From Mycolicibacterium vulneris (GTDB taxonomy: Bacteria; Actinomycetota; Actinomycetes; Mycobacteriales; Mycobacteriaceae), in contig NZ_NCXM01000028.1 in assembly GCF_002104765.1 (NCBI RefSeq), positions 31,802-95,801 of the forward strand: a DNA stretch of 64,000 bases, read 5' to 3'. The notes beneath the pieces were generated by a model, which saw only the letters and a program-made list of their open reading frames with translations, ran no database searches and was not told where the DNA came from. A program made the translations under genes and the position numbers. Position 1 is the stretch's first letter. The number at the start of each line of letters is the position of its first letter. This document shows, piece after piece, positions 8,569 to 17,522 of the stretch.

Positions 8569-8574
8569 TAATCT
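8569..8574 (+). promoter_or_regulatory. -10 element TAATCT for nnr
   Basis: TAATCT is followed by 7 bases and then the ATG at 8582, with no Shine-Dalgarno. This is a leaderless-type arrangement. Confidence 0.45.
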
Positions 8575-8581
8575 GACTCTG

Positions 8582-10012
8582 ATGCGGCATTACTACTCCG
8601 TAGACGCGATCCGCCAGGCCGAGGCGCCACTGCTGGCCAGCCTGCCCGACGGTGCGCTGATGCGGCGCGCGGCCTACGGGCTGGCCACCGAGATCATCGC
8701 TGAGTTAGCCGCCCGCACCGGCGGGGTAGCCGGGCGACGTGTGTGCGCGGTCGTCGGCTCCGGGGACAACGGCGGTGACGCGCTGTGGGCGGCCACCTTC
8801 CTGCGTCGTCGCGGCGCGGCCGCCGACGCGATCCTGCTCAACCCGGAGCGCACCCACCGCAAGGGGCTGGCGGCGTTTCGGCGGGCCGGCGGTCGTGTCG
8901 TCGAAAGTGTTTCGCCGACAACCGATCTCGTCATTGACGGCGTGGTGGGCATCTCCGGCTCCGGGGCGCTGCGGCCCGCGGCGGCCGAGGTGTTCGCCGC
9001 CGTCGACGACGCGGGAATCCCGGTGATCGCCGTCGACATCCCCAGCGGCATCGACGCGGCGACCGGGGCGATCACGGGCCCCGCGGTGCACGCCACGTTG
9101 ACCGTCACCTTCGGCGGCCTCAAACCCGTGCACGCGCTCGGCGACTGCGGGCGGGTGAAGCTGATCGACATCGGGCTGAGCCTGCCCGGTCCACCGAACG
9201 TCGCAGCGCTGGGGTTCGAAGCCGCCGACGTGGCCGCCCGCTGGCCGGTCCCCGGGCCCCACGACGACAAGTACACGCAGGGCGTCACAGGCGTGATGGC
9301 CGGCTCGTCGACGTATCCGGGCGCGGCCGTGCTGTGCACCGGCGCCGCCGTCGCGGCGACCTCGGGCATGGTCCGCTACGCCGGCAGCGCGCACCGCGAG
9401 GTGCTCGCGGTCTGGCCCGAGGTGATCGCCTCGCCCACCCCCGTGTCGGCCGGCCGCGTGCAGTCCTGGGTCGTCGGGCCGGGATTGGGCACCGACGACG
9501 TTGGGGCCGCGGCGCTGTGGTTCGCGCTGGAAACCGACCTGCCGGTGATCGTGGACGCCGACGGGCTGACCATTCTGGCAGCCCATCCCGAGCTGGTGGC
9601 CAACCGCACCGCGCCGACGGTGCTGACCCCGCACGCCGGTGAATTCACCCGCTTAGCGGGTAACCCGCCCGGTGATGACCGGGTGGGTGCGTGCCGCAAG
9701 CTGGCGGACGCGTTGGGCGCCACGGTCCTGCTCAAGGGCAACGTCACGGTCATCGCCGACCCGGGCGGCCCGGTCTACCTCAACCCGGCCGGGCAGTCCT
9801 GGGCGGCCACCGCCGGCTCCGGCGACGTGCTGTCCGGGATGATCGGCGCGCTGCTGGCGGCCGGCCTGCCCCCGGCCGAGGCGGCCGCCGCCGCGGCCTT
9901 CGTGCACGCGCACGCGGCGGCACTGTCGGCCGCCGACCCGGGACCCGGTGAGGCGCCCACCTCGGCGTCACGCATCCTGCGGCACATCCGCGCCGCTCTG
10001 GCCGCCCTGTAG
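8582..10012 (+). CDS. nnr: Bifunctional NAD(P)H-hydrate epimerase/dehydratase
   Basis: A 476-residue fusion that repairs hydrated NADH and NADPH. The N-terminal YjeF_N epimerase domain (about 1-210) has GSGDNGGDALWAA for nucleotide binding and VIDGVVGISGSG. The C-terminal ribokinase-like dehydratase domain (about 225-475) has GPGLGTDD, LTPHAGEF and the ATP/ADP loop AGSGDVLSGMIGALLAAGL. Both domains appear complete. It follows the rhomboid-like gene after 126 bases that hold no other gene and precedes gadB by 42 bases. Confidence 0.95.
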   Translation: MRHYYSVDAIRQAEAPLLASLPDGALMRRAAYGLATEIIAELAARTGGVAGRRVCAVVGSGDNGGDALWAATFLRRRGAAADAILLNPERTHRKGLAAFRRAGGRVVESVSPTTDLVIDGVVGISGSGALRPAAAEVFAAVDDAGIPVIAVDIPSGIDAATGAITGPAVHATLTVTFGGLKPVHALGDCGRVKLIDIGLSLPGPPNVAALGFEAADVAARWPVPGPHDDKYTQGVTGVMAGSSTYPGAAVLCTGAAVAATSGMVRYAGSAHREVLAVWPEVIASPTPVSAGRVQSWVVGPGLGTDDVGAAALWFALETDLPVIVDADGLTILAAHPELVANRTAPTVLTPHAGEFTRLAGNPPGDDRVGACRKLADALGATVLLKGNVTVIADPGGPVYLNPAGQSWAATAGSGDVLSGMIGALLAAGLPPAEAAAAAAFVHAHAAALSAADPGPGEAPTSASRILRHIRAALAAL

Positions 10013-10015
10013 CCC

Positions 10016-10043
10016 AATACCGTCCAACGAATACCGTCCAACG
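10016..10043 (+). repeat. Two perfect tandem copies of a 14-base repeat upstream of gadB
   Basis: AATACCGTCCAACG occurs twice head to tail, ending just before the AAAGGA ribosome binding site of gadB. It looks like a recent slippage duplication in the leader. Confidence 0.8.
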
Positions 10044-10054
10044 AAAGGATCCAC

Positions 10055-11440
10055 GTGACCCTCAGCCATCCGTCCGTGCCCGCGCACTCCATCGCCCCCG
10101 CCTACACCGGTCGGCTGTTCACCACCCCGGTGCCGGCGCTGCGGCTGCCCGAGGAGTCGATGGATCCGGAGGCCGCCTACCGCTTCATCCACGACGAGCT
10201 GATGCTCGACGGCAGCTCCCGGCTGAATCTGGCCACCTTCGTCACCACCTGGATGGACCCCGAGGCCGGAAAGCTGATGGGCGAGACACTCGACAAGAAC
10301 ATGATCGACAAAGACGAATATCCGGCGACCGCGGCCATCGAGCAGCGCTGCGTCTGCATGGTGGCCGACCTCTTTCACGCCGAGGACCTGCGCGACGACG
10401 ATCCGGCCAGCGCCGTCGGGGTGTCGACCATCGGCTCCAGCGAGGCGGTCATGCTCGGCGGGCTGGCCATGAAATGGCGCTGGCGGGAAAAGGTCGGCAA
10501 AGACTGGAAGGGCCGCACCCCGAATCTGGTGATGGGCTCCAACGTCCAGGTGGTGTGGGAGAAGTTCTGCCGCTACTTCGACGTCGAACCGCGCTATCTG
10601 CCGATGGAGGAGGGCCGCTACGTCATCACCCCCGAGCAGGTCCTCGACGCCGTCGACGAGGACACCATCGGCGTGGTGGCGATACTGGGCACCACCTACA
10701 CCGGTGAGCTTGAGCCCATCGCCGAGATCTGCGCGGCGCTGGACAAACTGGCATCCGGCGGCGGTGTGGACGTCCCGGTGCACGTCGACGCCGCCAGCGG
10801 GGGATTCGTGGTGCCCTTCCTGCACCCCGAGCTGAAGTGGGATTTCCGGCTGCCCCGGGTGGTGTCGATCAACGTCAGCGGCCACAAATACGGCCTGACC
10901 TACCCGGGCATCGGCTTCGTGGTGTGGCGAAGCAAGGAGTACCTGCCCGAGGACCTGGTCTTTCACGTCAACTACCTGGGCGGTGACATGCCGACCTTCA
11001 CGCTGAACTTCTCCCGGCCCGGCAACCAGGTAATCGGCCAGTACTACAACTTCCTGCGGCTGGGCCGCGAGGGCTACATCCAGGTCATGCAATCGCTGTC
11101 GTCGACCGCGCGCTGGCTGGGCGAGCAGTTGCGCGTCGGGGATCACTGCGAGCTGATCTCCGACGGCTCGGCGATCCCGGTGGTCAGCTTCCGGCTCGCC
11201 AAGGACCGCGGCTACACCGAGTTCGACGTCTCGCACGAGCTGCGCGGATACGGCTGGCAGGTGCCGGCCTACACGATGCCCGACAACGCGACGAACGTGT
11301 CGGTGCTGCGCATCGTTGTGCGAGAGGGGTTGTCCGCCGACCTGGCCCGGGCGCTGCACGACGACGCCCGCACCGCGCTGGCGTCACTGGACAAGCTCAA
11401 GCCGGGCGGGCATTACCGCGCCGAACACTTCGCACACTGA
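10055..11440 (+). CDS. gadB: Glutamate decarboxylase
   Basis: A 461-residue PLP enzyme that converts glutamate to GABA and CO2. The PLP-binding lysine lies in SGHKYG (about residue 278), and the cofactor aspartate is in HVDAASGGF. TIGSSEAVMLGG and the family C-terminal region are present. The start GTG 10055 follows AAAGGATCCAC. In enterobacteria the enzyme gives acid resistance; its role in mycobacteria is less clear. In M. tuberculosis H37Rv mobile elements and PPE genes separate gadB from alr. Here alr follows after 238 bases. Confidence 0.95.
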   Translation: MTLSHPSVPAHSIAPAYTGRLFTTPVPALRLPEESMDPEAAYRFIHDELMLDGSSRLNLATFVTTWMDPEAGKLMGETLDKNMIDKDEYPATAAIEQRCVCMVADLFHAEDLRDDDPASAVGVSTIGSSEAVMLGGLAMKWRWREKVGKDWKGRTPNLVMGSNVQVVWEKFCRYFDVEPRYLPMEEGRYVITPEQVLDAVDEDTIGVVAILGTTYTGELEPIAEICAALDKLASGGGVDVPVHVDAASGGFVVPFLHPELKWDFRLPRVVSINVSGHKYGLTYPGIGFVVWRSKEYLPEDLVFHVNYLGGDMPTFTLNFSRPGNQVIGQYYNFLRLGREGYIQVMQSLSSTARWLGEQLRVGDHCELISDGSAIPVVSFRLAKDRGYTEFDVSHELRGYGWQVPAYTMPDNATNVSVLRIVVREGLSADLARALHDDARTALASLDKLKPGGHYRAEHFAH

Positions 11441-11450
11441 GTCCGTTTAG

Positions 11451-11480
11451 CGGGCTTCGTCACACCGGGCTTTGTCACAC
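11451..11480 (+). repeat. Tandem 15-base repeat after gadB
   Basis: CGGGCTTCGTCACAC and CGGGCTTTGTCACAC are adjacent and differ at one base. They lie 11 bases after the gadB stop. No stem-loop is apparent. Confidence 0.7.
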
Positions 11481-11678
11481 CGGCCACAGTGGCCTCGGCG
11501 CGGGGCGGGCAATTGTCCCTCCACCCTGTGGCCGGGGCGCATGTGGCGGCTGTGACCATTGCGGCGACGCGGGCCCGGCCGCGCGCGGTTCGCCCGCCGT
11601 CGGCGAGCGGTGTGTCCGACCGGTTCTGGGACAATGGCTGCTGCGAACTGACAGACAGACGAGTGGAGCGCGACTTCC

Positions 11679-12845
11679 TTGGCCGTTACGCCGATATCCC
11701 TGACACCGGGCGTCCTCGCTGAGGCCCTGGTCGACCTGGGCGCGATTGAGCACAACGTGCGGCTGCTGTGCGAGCAGGCCGCCGGCGCGCAGGTGATGGC
11801 CGTGGTCAAGGCCGACGGCTACGGCCACGGAGCCCCCCAAACGGCGCGCGCCGCGCTGGCCGCGGGGGCCACCGAGCTGGGCGTCGCCACCGTGGCCGAG
11901 GGTCTGGCGCTGCGCGCGGCCGGAATCACCGCCCCGGTGCTGGCCTGGCTGCACCCGCCCGGCTTCGACTTCGGGCCCGCGCTGCTGGCCGACCTCCAGA
12001 TCGCCGTGTCATCGGAGCGCCAACTCGACGAGCTGCTGGACGCGGCGCGCCGCACCGGACGGACCGCGACGGTGACCGTCAAGGTCGACACCGGGCTGAA
12101 CCGCAATGGGGTCCCGCCGGGGCAGTACCCCGCCATGCTGACTGCGCTGCGCAAGGCCGTCGCCGAAGAGGCCATCGCGGTGCGGGGCCTGATGTCGCAC
12201 ATGGTGTACGCCGACCAGCCCGCCAATCCCGTGAATAACCTTCAGGCCCAACGATTCAGCGACATGCTGGCCCAGGCGCGCGATCACGGTGTGCGGTTCG
12301 ACGTGGCACACCTATCGAACTCGTCGGCCACCATGTCCCGTCCCGACCTGGCCTTCGACATGGTGCGCCCCGGCATCGCGATATACGGGCTGAGCCCGGT
12401 CCCCGAGCGCGGCGGCATGGGTCTGGTCCCGGCTATGACGGTGAAATGCACTGTGGCCCTGGTGAAGTCGATTCGTGCGGGGGAGAGCGTGTCCTACGGC
12501 CACACCTGGACCGCGCAGCGCGACACCAACCTTGCGCTCATCCCGGTCGGCTACGCCGACGGCGTCTTCCGGTCGCTGGGCGGCCGGCTGGAGGTCATGA
12601 TCAACGGCAGGCGGCGACCGGGTGTCGGGCGGATCTGCATGGACCAGTTCGTCGTCGACCTCGGTCCGGGACGCACCGACGTGGCCGAGGGCGACAAGGC
12701 GATCCTGTTCGGGCCGGGCACCAATGGCGAGCCCACCGCGCAGGACTGGGCCGACCTGCTCGGGACCATCCACTACGAAGTGGTGACCAGCCCCCGCGGG
12801 CGGATCACCAGGACCTACCGCGAGGCGCGAACCGTTGAGTCGTGA
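11679..12845 (+). CDS. alr: Alanine racemase
   Basis: A 388-residue fold-type III PLP enzyme that makes D-alanine for peptidoglycan. The PLP lysine is in AVVKADGYGHG near residue 46, and the second catalytic residue is the tyrosine of VSYGHTW near 272. The substrate-side motif HLSNSSATM and the GRICMDQF loop are present. The start is TTG 11679, preceded by GGAG with 10 bases of spacing; a longer form like that annotated in M. tuberculosis cannot be excluded. It overlaps the next gene by 11 bases and heads a coupled run of six genes. Confidence 0.95.
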   Translation: MAVTPISLTPGVLAEALVDLGAIEHNVRLLCEQAAGAQVMAVVKADGYGHGAPQTARAALAAGATELGVATVAEGLALRAAGITAPVLAWLHPPGFDFGPALLADLQIAVSSERQLDELLDAARRTGRTATVTVKVDTGLNRNGVPPGQYPAMLTALRKAVAEEAIAVRGLMSHMVYADQPANPVNNLQAQRFSDMLAQARDHGVRFDVAHLSNSSATMSRPDLAFDMVRPGIAIYGLSPVPERGGMGLVPAMTVKCTVALVKSIRAGESVSYGHTWTAQRDTNLALIPVGYADGVFRSLGGRLEVMINGRRRPGVGRICMDQFVVDLGPGRTDVAEGDKAILFGPGTNGEPTAQDWADLLGTIHYEVVTSPRGRITRTYREARTVES

Positions 12846-13947
12846 GAAATCCCGCAGGCGCCGCAAGGCCGGCGCCTGGCTCGCGGGAGGCGCGGGGGTG
12901 ACCGCCGTCGCCACCATCATCGGAGCCTCGGCCCGCCGGTCGATGACCCAGCGTGCCACGGTCGAAGACCCGTACGCCCACGAGGATTTCAACAGGATCG
13001 AGGACGACACCAGGTCGGTGGTGACCACGCCAGACGGGGTACCGCTGGCGGTCCGCGAGGCGGGCCCGGCCGATGCACCGCTGACCCTGGTGTTCGTCCA
13101 CGGATTCTGTTTGCAGATGGGCGCCTTTCATTTTCAGCGCACGCGGCTGCCCGATCAGCTGGGTCCCGACGTGCGGATGGTCTTCTACGACCAGCGCGGG
13201 CACGGCAGGTCCGGCGAGGCCGACCCCGAGACCTACACGCTGACCCAACTCGGCAGGGACCTGCAGAACGTGCTGGACGTAATGGCACCGCGTGGAATGA
13301 TCGTGCTGGTGGGCCACTCGATGGGTGGCATGACGGTGTTGGCCCATGCTCGCCAGTTCCCCGAGCAGTACGGGCGGCGCATCGTGGGCGCCGCGCTGAT
13401 TTCCTCGGCGGCCGAAGGTGTTTCGAGGTCACCGCTGGGTGAGATACTGAAAAACCCTGCGCTGGAAGCGGTCCGGGTCGCAGCCCGGTCCGCGCCGAAG
13501 CTGATGCACCGCGGCCGCAACGTGTCCCGCTCGTTGATCGGCCCGGTGCTGCGGGCTGCCTCCTACAGCGACCTGCAGGTCAGCCGCAGCCTGGACGCAT
13601 TCTCCCAGCGGATGATGAACAGCACCCCGATCCCCACCATGGTTGGCTTCCTCGACGCGCTGGAAAAGCATGACGAAACCGCCGGGCTGTGGACGCTGCT
13701 GCGCGTCCCGACCGTGATCGCGTGCGGCGACCACGATCTGCTCACCCCGGACGAGTATTCACGGAAGATGGCCGCCAGCCTGCCGCAGTCCGAGCTGGTC
13801 ATCGTCGCCGGGGCCAGCCACCTGGCGCTGCTGGACAAGCCCGACGCGATCAACGGCGGACTGGTCCGACTGGTCGGACGGGCCACCCCGTCCAAGGCGG
13901 CGCTGCGGATACGACGGATCCGAGAAAGGTTGCGGCGCCGTGGTTGA
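12835..13947 (+). CDS. Alpha/beta-hydrolase with N-terminal membrane anchor
   Basis: A 370-residue protein. A basic N-terminus (SREKSRRRRKAG) is followed by a weak hydrophobic segment (about 14-33) and a complete alpha/beta-hydrolase domain: the nucleophile in VGHSMGG (Ser about 162), the acid in CGDHDLLTP and the histidine in AGASHLAL. The oxyanion loop is VFVHGF. It starts at TTG 12835 inside the end of alr and overlaps tsaE by 8 bases, so it is translationally coupled to both. The substrate is unknown. The position between alr and tsaE hints at housekeeping rather than catabolism, but that is inference. Confidence 0.88.
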   Translation: MSREKSRRRRKAGAWLAGGAGVTAVATIIGASARRSMTQRATVEDPYAHEDFNRIEDDTRSVVTTPDGVPLAVREAGPADAPLTLVFVHGFCLQMGAFHFQRTRLPDQLGPDVRMVFYDQRGHGRSGEADPETYTLTQLGRDLQNVLDVMAPRGMIVLVGHSMGGMTVLAHARQFPEQYGRRIVGAALISSAAEGVSRSPLGEILKNPALEAVRVAARSAPKLMHRGRNVSRSLIGPVLRAASYSDLQVSRSLDAFSQRMMNSTPIPTMVGFLDALEKHDETAGLWTLLRVPTVIACGDHDLLTPDEYSRKMAASLPQSELVIVAGASHLALLDKPDAINGGLVRLVGRATPSKAALRIRRIRERLRRRG

Positions 13948-14437
13948 GGTCAATGGCGGCACCGCGACGCTGGAGCGCGTCGAGGACACCATGGCGCTGG
14001 GGTCGCGGCTGGGGCAACACCTGCGGGCGGGCGACGTGGTGGTGCTCTCCGGCCCGCTCGGCGCCGGAAAGACCGTGCTGGCTAAGGGAATCGCCGCGGC
14101 GATGGATGTCGACGGGCCGGTCACCTCACCGTCCTACGTGCTGGCGCGGGTGCATCCGCCGCGGCGCTCCGGCGCGCCGACCATGATTCACGTCGACATG
14201 TACCGGCTGCTCGACCACACCGGCAACCAGGGAGCCGACCTGCTCGGTGAACTCGATTCACTGGACTTGGACAGTGATCTCGACGACGCTGTGGTCGTGG
14301 TGGAATGGGGCGAGGGCCTGGCCGAGCGGCTCGCCGAGCGTCATCTGGACATCCGGCTGGAGCGCGTCACCAACTCCGACGTTCGAATCGCGACCTGGCA
14401 GTGGGCCGGCAACGCCGATAACGAGGGCCATTCATGA
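13940..14437 (+). CDS. tsaE: tRNA t6A biosynthesis ATPase TsaE
   Basis: A 165-residue P-loop ATPase with Walker A GPLGAGKT near residue 40, SPSYVLARV, the HVDMYRL motif, and VVVVEWGEGL, all typical of TsaE (YjeE). It works with TsaB and TsaD, both encoded just downstream, in threonylcarbamoylation of adenosine 37 in tRNA. It starts at GTG 13940 inside the preceding hydrolase gene and overlaps tsaB by 4 bases. Confidence 0.95.
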   Translation: MVEVNGGTATLERVEDTMALGSRLGQHLRAGDVVVLSGPLGAGKTVLAKGIAAAMDVDGPVTSPSYVLARVHPPRRSGAPTMIHVDMYRLLDHTGNQGADLLGELDSLDLDSDLDDAVVVVEWGEGLAERLAERHLDIRLERVTNSDVRIATWQWAGNADNEGHS

Positions 14438-15057
14438 GCATCGTCCTTGCGCTGGACACCGCCACCCCGGCGGTGACGGCCGGCCTGGTTCGCAGCGACG
14501 ACCTGAGCGTGCTGGCCGAGCGGGTCACCGTCGACCCCCGGGCCCACGCCGAACGGCTCACCCCGAATGTCGTTGCGGCCCTAGCCGATGTGGGGATGAC
14601 GATGGCTGACCTGAACGCCGTCGTGGTGGGCTGCGGGCCGGGCCCGTTCACCGGTCTGCGGGCCGGGATGGCCACCGCCGCCGCCTACGGGCATGCGCTG
14701 GGCATCCCGGTGCACGGCGTGTGCAGCCTGGACGCCATCGGCGTGCGAACCACCGGGGACGCGTTGGTGGTCACCGACGCCCGCCGCCGCGAGGTGTACT
14801 GGGCCCGCTACCGCGACGGCGTGCGCACCCACGGTCCCGCGGTCAGCTCGCCGGTCGACGTCGACCCGGGTACCGCCGCGACCGTCGCCGGCTCACCCGA
14901 ACACGCCGGCCTGTTCGGCCTTCCGGTGTGCGAGCCCAGCTGCCCGACGTCGGCCGGATTGGTTGCGGCGGTGGGCGATTGGTCCGCCGAGCCCGAACCG
15001 CTGGTGGCCCTGTATCTGCGTAGGCCCGACGCCAAACCGTTGGCGGCACGCCAATGA
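14434..15057 (+). CDS. tsaB: tRNA t6A biosynthesis protein TsaB
   Basis: A 207-residue ASKHA-fold protein. LDTATPAVTAGL at the N-terminus and GPGPFTGLRAGMATA near 68-82 are diagnostic of TsaB (YeaZ). It lacks the metal-binding histidines of TsaD, as is usual for this partner subunit. An ATGA overlap joins it to tsaE upstream and another to rimI downstream. Confidence 0.95.
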   Translation: MSIVLALDTATPAVTAGLVRSDDLSVLAERVTVDPRAHAERLTPNVVAALADVGMTMADLNAVVVGCGPGPFTGLRAGMATAAAYGHALGIPVHGVCSLDAIGVRTTGDALVVTDARRREVYWARYRDGVRTHGPAVSSPVDVDPGTAATVAGSPEHAGLFGLPVCEPSCPTSAGLVAAVGDWSAEPEPLVALYLRRPDAKPLAARQ

Positions 15058-15521
15058 CCGCTCACAGCGAGGCCGTCACCGTCGGCGGCCTGACCCGATC
15101 CGACGCGCAGCGCTGCGCCGAGCTGGAGGCGCAGCTCTTCGACGGCGACGACCCGTGGCCAGCGGCGGCGTTCCACCGCGAATTGGCCAGCGCGCACAAC
15201 CATTACGTGGGCGCCCGGATCGGCGAGACGCTGGTCGGCTACGCCGGTATCTCGCGGCTGGGCCGCACCCCGCCTTATGAGTACGAGGTGCACACCATCG
15301 GCGTGGATCCCGCATACCAGGGCCGGGGCATCGGCCGCCGGCTGCTCGACGCGCTGCTGACCTTCGCCGACGGCGGTGCGGTGTACCTGGAGGTCCGCAC
15401 CGACAACGCGGCGGCCATCGGGCTGTATACCAGCGTCGGGTTCGAGCAGATCGGCCTGCGCCGCCGCTACTACCGCGTCAGCGGCGCCGACGCGTACACG
15501 ATGCGGCGGGAGGCCCGGTGA
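15054..15521 (+). CDS. rimI: N-acetyltransferase of the RimI family
   Basis: A 155-residue GNAT enzyme. The acetyl-CoA loop is QGRGIGRRLLDALL (about residues 87-100), and YEVHTIGVDPAYQ precedes it. RimI acetylates the N-terminal alanine of ribosomal protein S18 in E. coli; a wider protein N-terminal acetyltransferase role is known in mycobacteria. It lies between tsaB and tsaD with 4-base overlaps on both sides, the usual actinobacterial order. Confidence 0.92.
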   Translation: MTAHSEAVTVGGLTRSDAQRCAELEAQLFDGDDPWPAAAFHRELASAHNHYVGARIGETLVGYAGISRLGRTPPYEYEVHTIGVDPAYQGRGIGRRLLDALLTFADGGAVYLEVRTDNAAAIGLYTSVGFEQIGLRRRYYRVSGADAYTMRREAR

Positions 15522-16543
15522 AAACCATCTTGGCGATCGAAACCTCTTGTGACGAAACGGGAGTCGGCATCGCACGACTGGACGCCGACGGCACCGTGAC
15601 GCTGCTGGCCGACGAGGTGGCCTCCAGCGTCGACGAACACGTGCGGTTCGGTGGCGTGGTACCCGAGATCGCCTCCCGCGCACACCTGGAGGCACTGGGC
15701 CCCGCCATGCGCCGCGCGCTGTCGACCGCCGGCCTGGACAAGCCCGACGTCGTCGCGGCCACCATCGGGCCCGGGCTGGCCGGCGCCCTGCTGGTGGGAA
15801 TCGCTGCGGCCAAAGCCTATTCGGCCGCCTGGGACGTGCCCTTCTACGCGGTGAACCACCTGGGCGGACACCTGGCCGCCGACGTCTACGAGCACGGGCC
15901 GCTGCCCGAGTGTGTGGCGCTGCTGGTCTCCGGCGGCCACACCCACCTGTTGCACGTGCGCTCGCTCGGCGAGCCGATCGTCGAGCTGGGCAGCACCGTC
16001 GACGACGCCGCCGGCGAGGCCTACGACAAGGTGGCTCGGCTGCTCGGCCTGGGCTACCCGGGCGGCAGGGTGCTCGACGAGCTGGCCCGCACCGGAGACC
16101 CCGACTCCATCGCCTTCCCGCGCGGCATGACCGGGCCGCGCGACGACCCGTACGCGTTCAGCTTCTCCGGGCTGAAGACGGCCGTCGCGCGCTATCTGGA
16201 AAGCCACCCGGACGCCGTCAACGCCGACATTGCGGCCGGGTTCCAGGAGGCCGTCGCCGACGTGCTGACCAAAAAGGCGGTGCGCGCCGCCGCCGGGCTC
16301 GGCGTGCAGACCCTGCTGATCGCCGGGGGAGTGGCCGCGAATTCGCGGTTGCGCGAGCTTGCGGAGCAGCGCTGCGCGGCGGCCGGGCTGGCGCTGCGGA
16401 TCCCCAGGCCGCGGCTGTGCACCGACAACGGGGCGATGATTGCGTCCTTCGCCGCGCACCTGGTGGCCGCCGGGGCGCCGCCCTCGCCGCTCGACGCGCC
16501 GAGCGATCCGGGGCTGCCGGTGATCAAGGCGCAGGTGAGCTGA
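15518..16543 (+). CDS. tsaD: tRNA t6A transferase TsaD
   Basis: A 341-residue ASKHA metalloprotein that transfers the threonylcarbamoyl group to A37 of tRNA. It has IETSCDETGVG at the N-terminus, GPGLAGALLVG, the metal-binding histidines in VNHLGGHLAA, SGGHTHL, and the DDAAGEAYDKVARLLGLGYPGG signature. It starts at GTG 15518 in a GTGA overlap with rimI and ends the alr-to-tsaD run. It converges with the peptidase gene 4 bases further on. Confidence 0.96.
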   Translation: MKTILAIETSCDETGVGIARLDADGTVTLLADEVASSVDEHVRFGGVVPEIASRAHLEALGPAMRRALSTAGLDKPDVVAATIGPGLAGALLVGIAAAKAYSAAWDVPFYAVNHLGGHLAADVYEHGPLPECVALLVSGGHTHLLHVRSLGEPIVELGSTVDDAAGEAYDKVARLLGLGYPGGRVLDELARTGDPDSIAFPRGMTGPRDDPYAFSFSGLKTAVARYLESHPDAVNADIAAGFQEAVADVLTKKAVRAAAGLGVQTLLIAGGVAANSRLRELAEQRCAAAGLALRIPRPRLCTDNGAMIASFAAHLVAAGAPPSPLDAPSDPGLPVIKAQVS

Positions 16544-16547
16544 CGCA

Positions 16548-17240
16548 TCAGATGTGGTGGGGCATCCACTGCACGGTGCCATAGCCGGTCTGCCGGCTGA
16601 CGATCAGCAGGTTGTTGCTGGTTGACCAGGCTTGGGTGAAGGTGGCCATAGGGATCTGCTCGTCGCGGCCAGAGGGGGTGCCGCTGTCGTTGAGGTGGAC
16701 GACGTTGTTGGTGGTGTCGACCCCGGTGACGACGACCGCGTGATCTGCCTGCCCGCGCTGCCCCTTACCCCGGGGGTAGTTCCAGATGGTTTCCGCGTTG
16801 AGCGCGGCGATCACCTTGTGGCCGCCGGCCAGGTATTGCTCAAGTCCTTGCATGGTGTTGCCGGTCGTGATGTCCGACTGGATGCCGTAGTGCTGCAGCA
16901 GCATGACCATGTCCTGCGGGGACGTGCCGTCAAAGAAGTAGACGTCTCCGCCGTGGGATTGGCTCGGGGTGAAGATGCCTCGCAGCTCGACGCCGAGCTG
17001 GGTGGGCTCGTGACCGGTGAGCTGGCCGACCACGTCGGCGACGGCCATCAGGCCGCAGTCTTCCTGGTGCTGGTAGCGCCAGTAGGCGGCGGCTTGCTGC
17101 GGGTTGCCATACATCTGCCCGTTCGGGTCGGCCTTGGCTAGCCCGGTCAACCCGGTGAAGCCCACTACGAGCACGGTGGCGATCGCCGTGACAAGTCCGA
17201 CACGATTCACAAAAAAGCTGCCAGGACGCACAGTTTGCAT
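16548..17240 (-). CDS. Secreted C39-like cysteine peptidase
   Basis: A 230-residue protein with a signal peptide (hydrophobic core about 15-33, cleavage probably after AKA at 36). The mature part resembles the C39-like papain fold: candidate catalytic Cys62 in QEDCGLMAVAD, His167 in ADHAVVVTGVD and Asn/Asp 184-185 in HLNDSG. It is probably exported; the substrate is unknown. No transporter or bacteriocin-like precursor is next to it, so a leader-peptidase role is unlikely. ATG 17240 has AAAGGTGA five bases upstream. It lies between tsaD and groES in the opposite orientation, a place where M. tuberculosis has no gene. Confidence 0.78.
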   Translation of the reverse strand: MQTVRPGSFFVNRVGLVTAIATVLVVGFTGLTGLAKADPNGQMYGNPQQAAAYWRYQHQEDCGLMAVADVVGQLTGHEPTQLGVELRGIFTPSQSHGGDVYFFDGTSPQDMVMLLQHYGIQSDITTGNTMQGLEQYLAGGHKVIAALNAETIWNYPRGKGQRGQADHAVVVTGVDTTNNVVHLNDSGTPSGRDEQIPMATFTQAWSTSNNLLIVSRQTGYGTVQWMPHHI

Positions 17241-17322
17241 TATTCACCTTTCGCGCTTGCCCGGAATGACTTGCACGGGTGCCGGTATCGCTCACGGACG
17301 AAAAGGAAGCAGCAGGCCGCCC

Positions 17323-17356
17323 TTGAGTGCTAGCACTCGCATGTATAGAGTGCTAG
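17323..17356 (+). promoter_or_regulatory. groESL promoter region with CIRCE operator
   Basis: CTAGCACTC (17330-17338), 9 bases, and GAGTGCTAG (17348-17356) form a perfect CIRCE-type inverted repeat, the binding site of HrcA. An additional GAGTGCTA half (17325-17332) overlaps the left arm, so GAGTGCTAGCACTC is itself a palindrome. A TTGAGT at 17323 and TATAGA at 17344 could be -35 and -10 elements within the operator, so repression would be by promoter occlusion. Confidence 0.88.
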
Positions 17357-17522
17357 GTGGCAATCGGCCAAGCCCTGTGTCGGCACCCGCGACGACGGCG
17401 CTCGGGCACGGACGGATGCCGAACACCTGATAACTCGGACGGTTCGGGGTCAACCCGTGCCGGCCGTCAACTCCGGTCCGGGGATGTCCCGGACCCGACC
17501 CAAACACTGGAGGGCTCCAATC

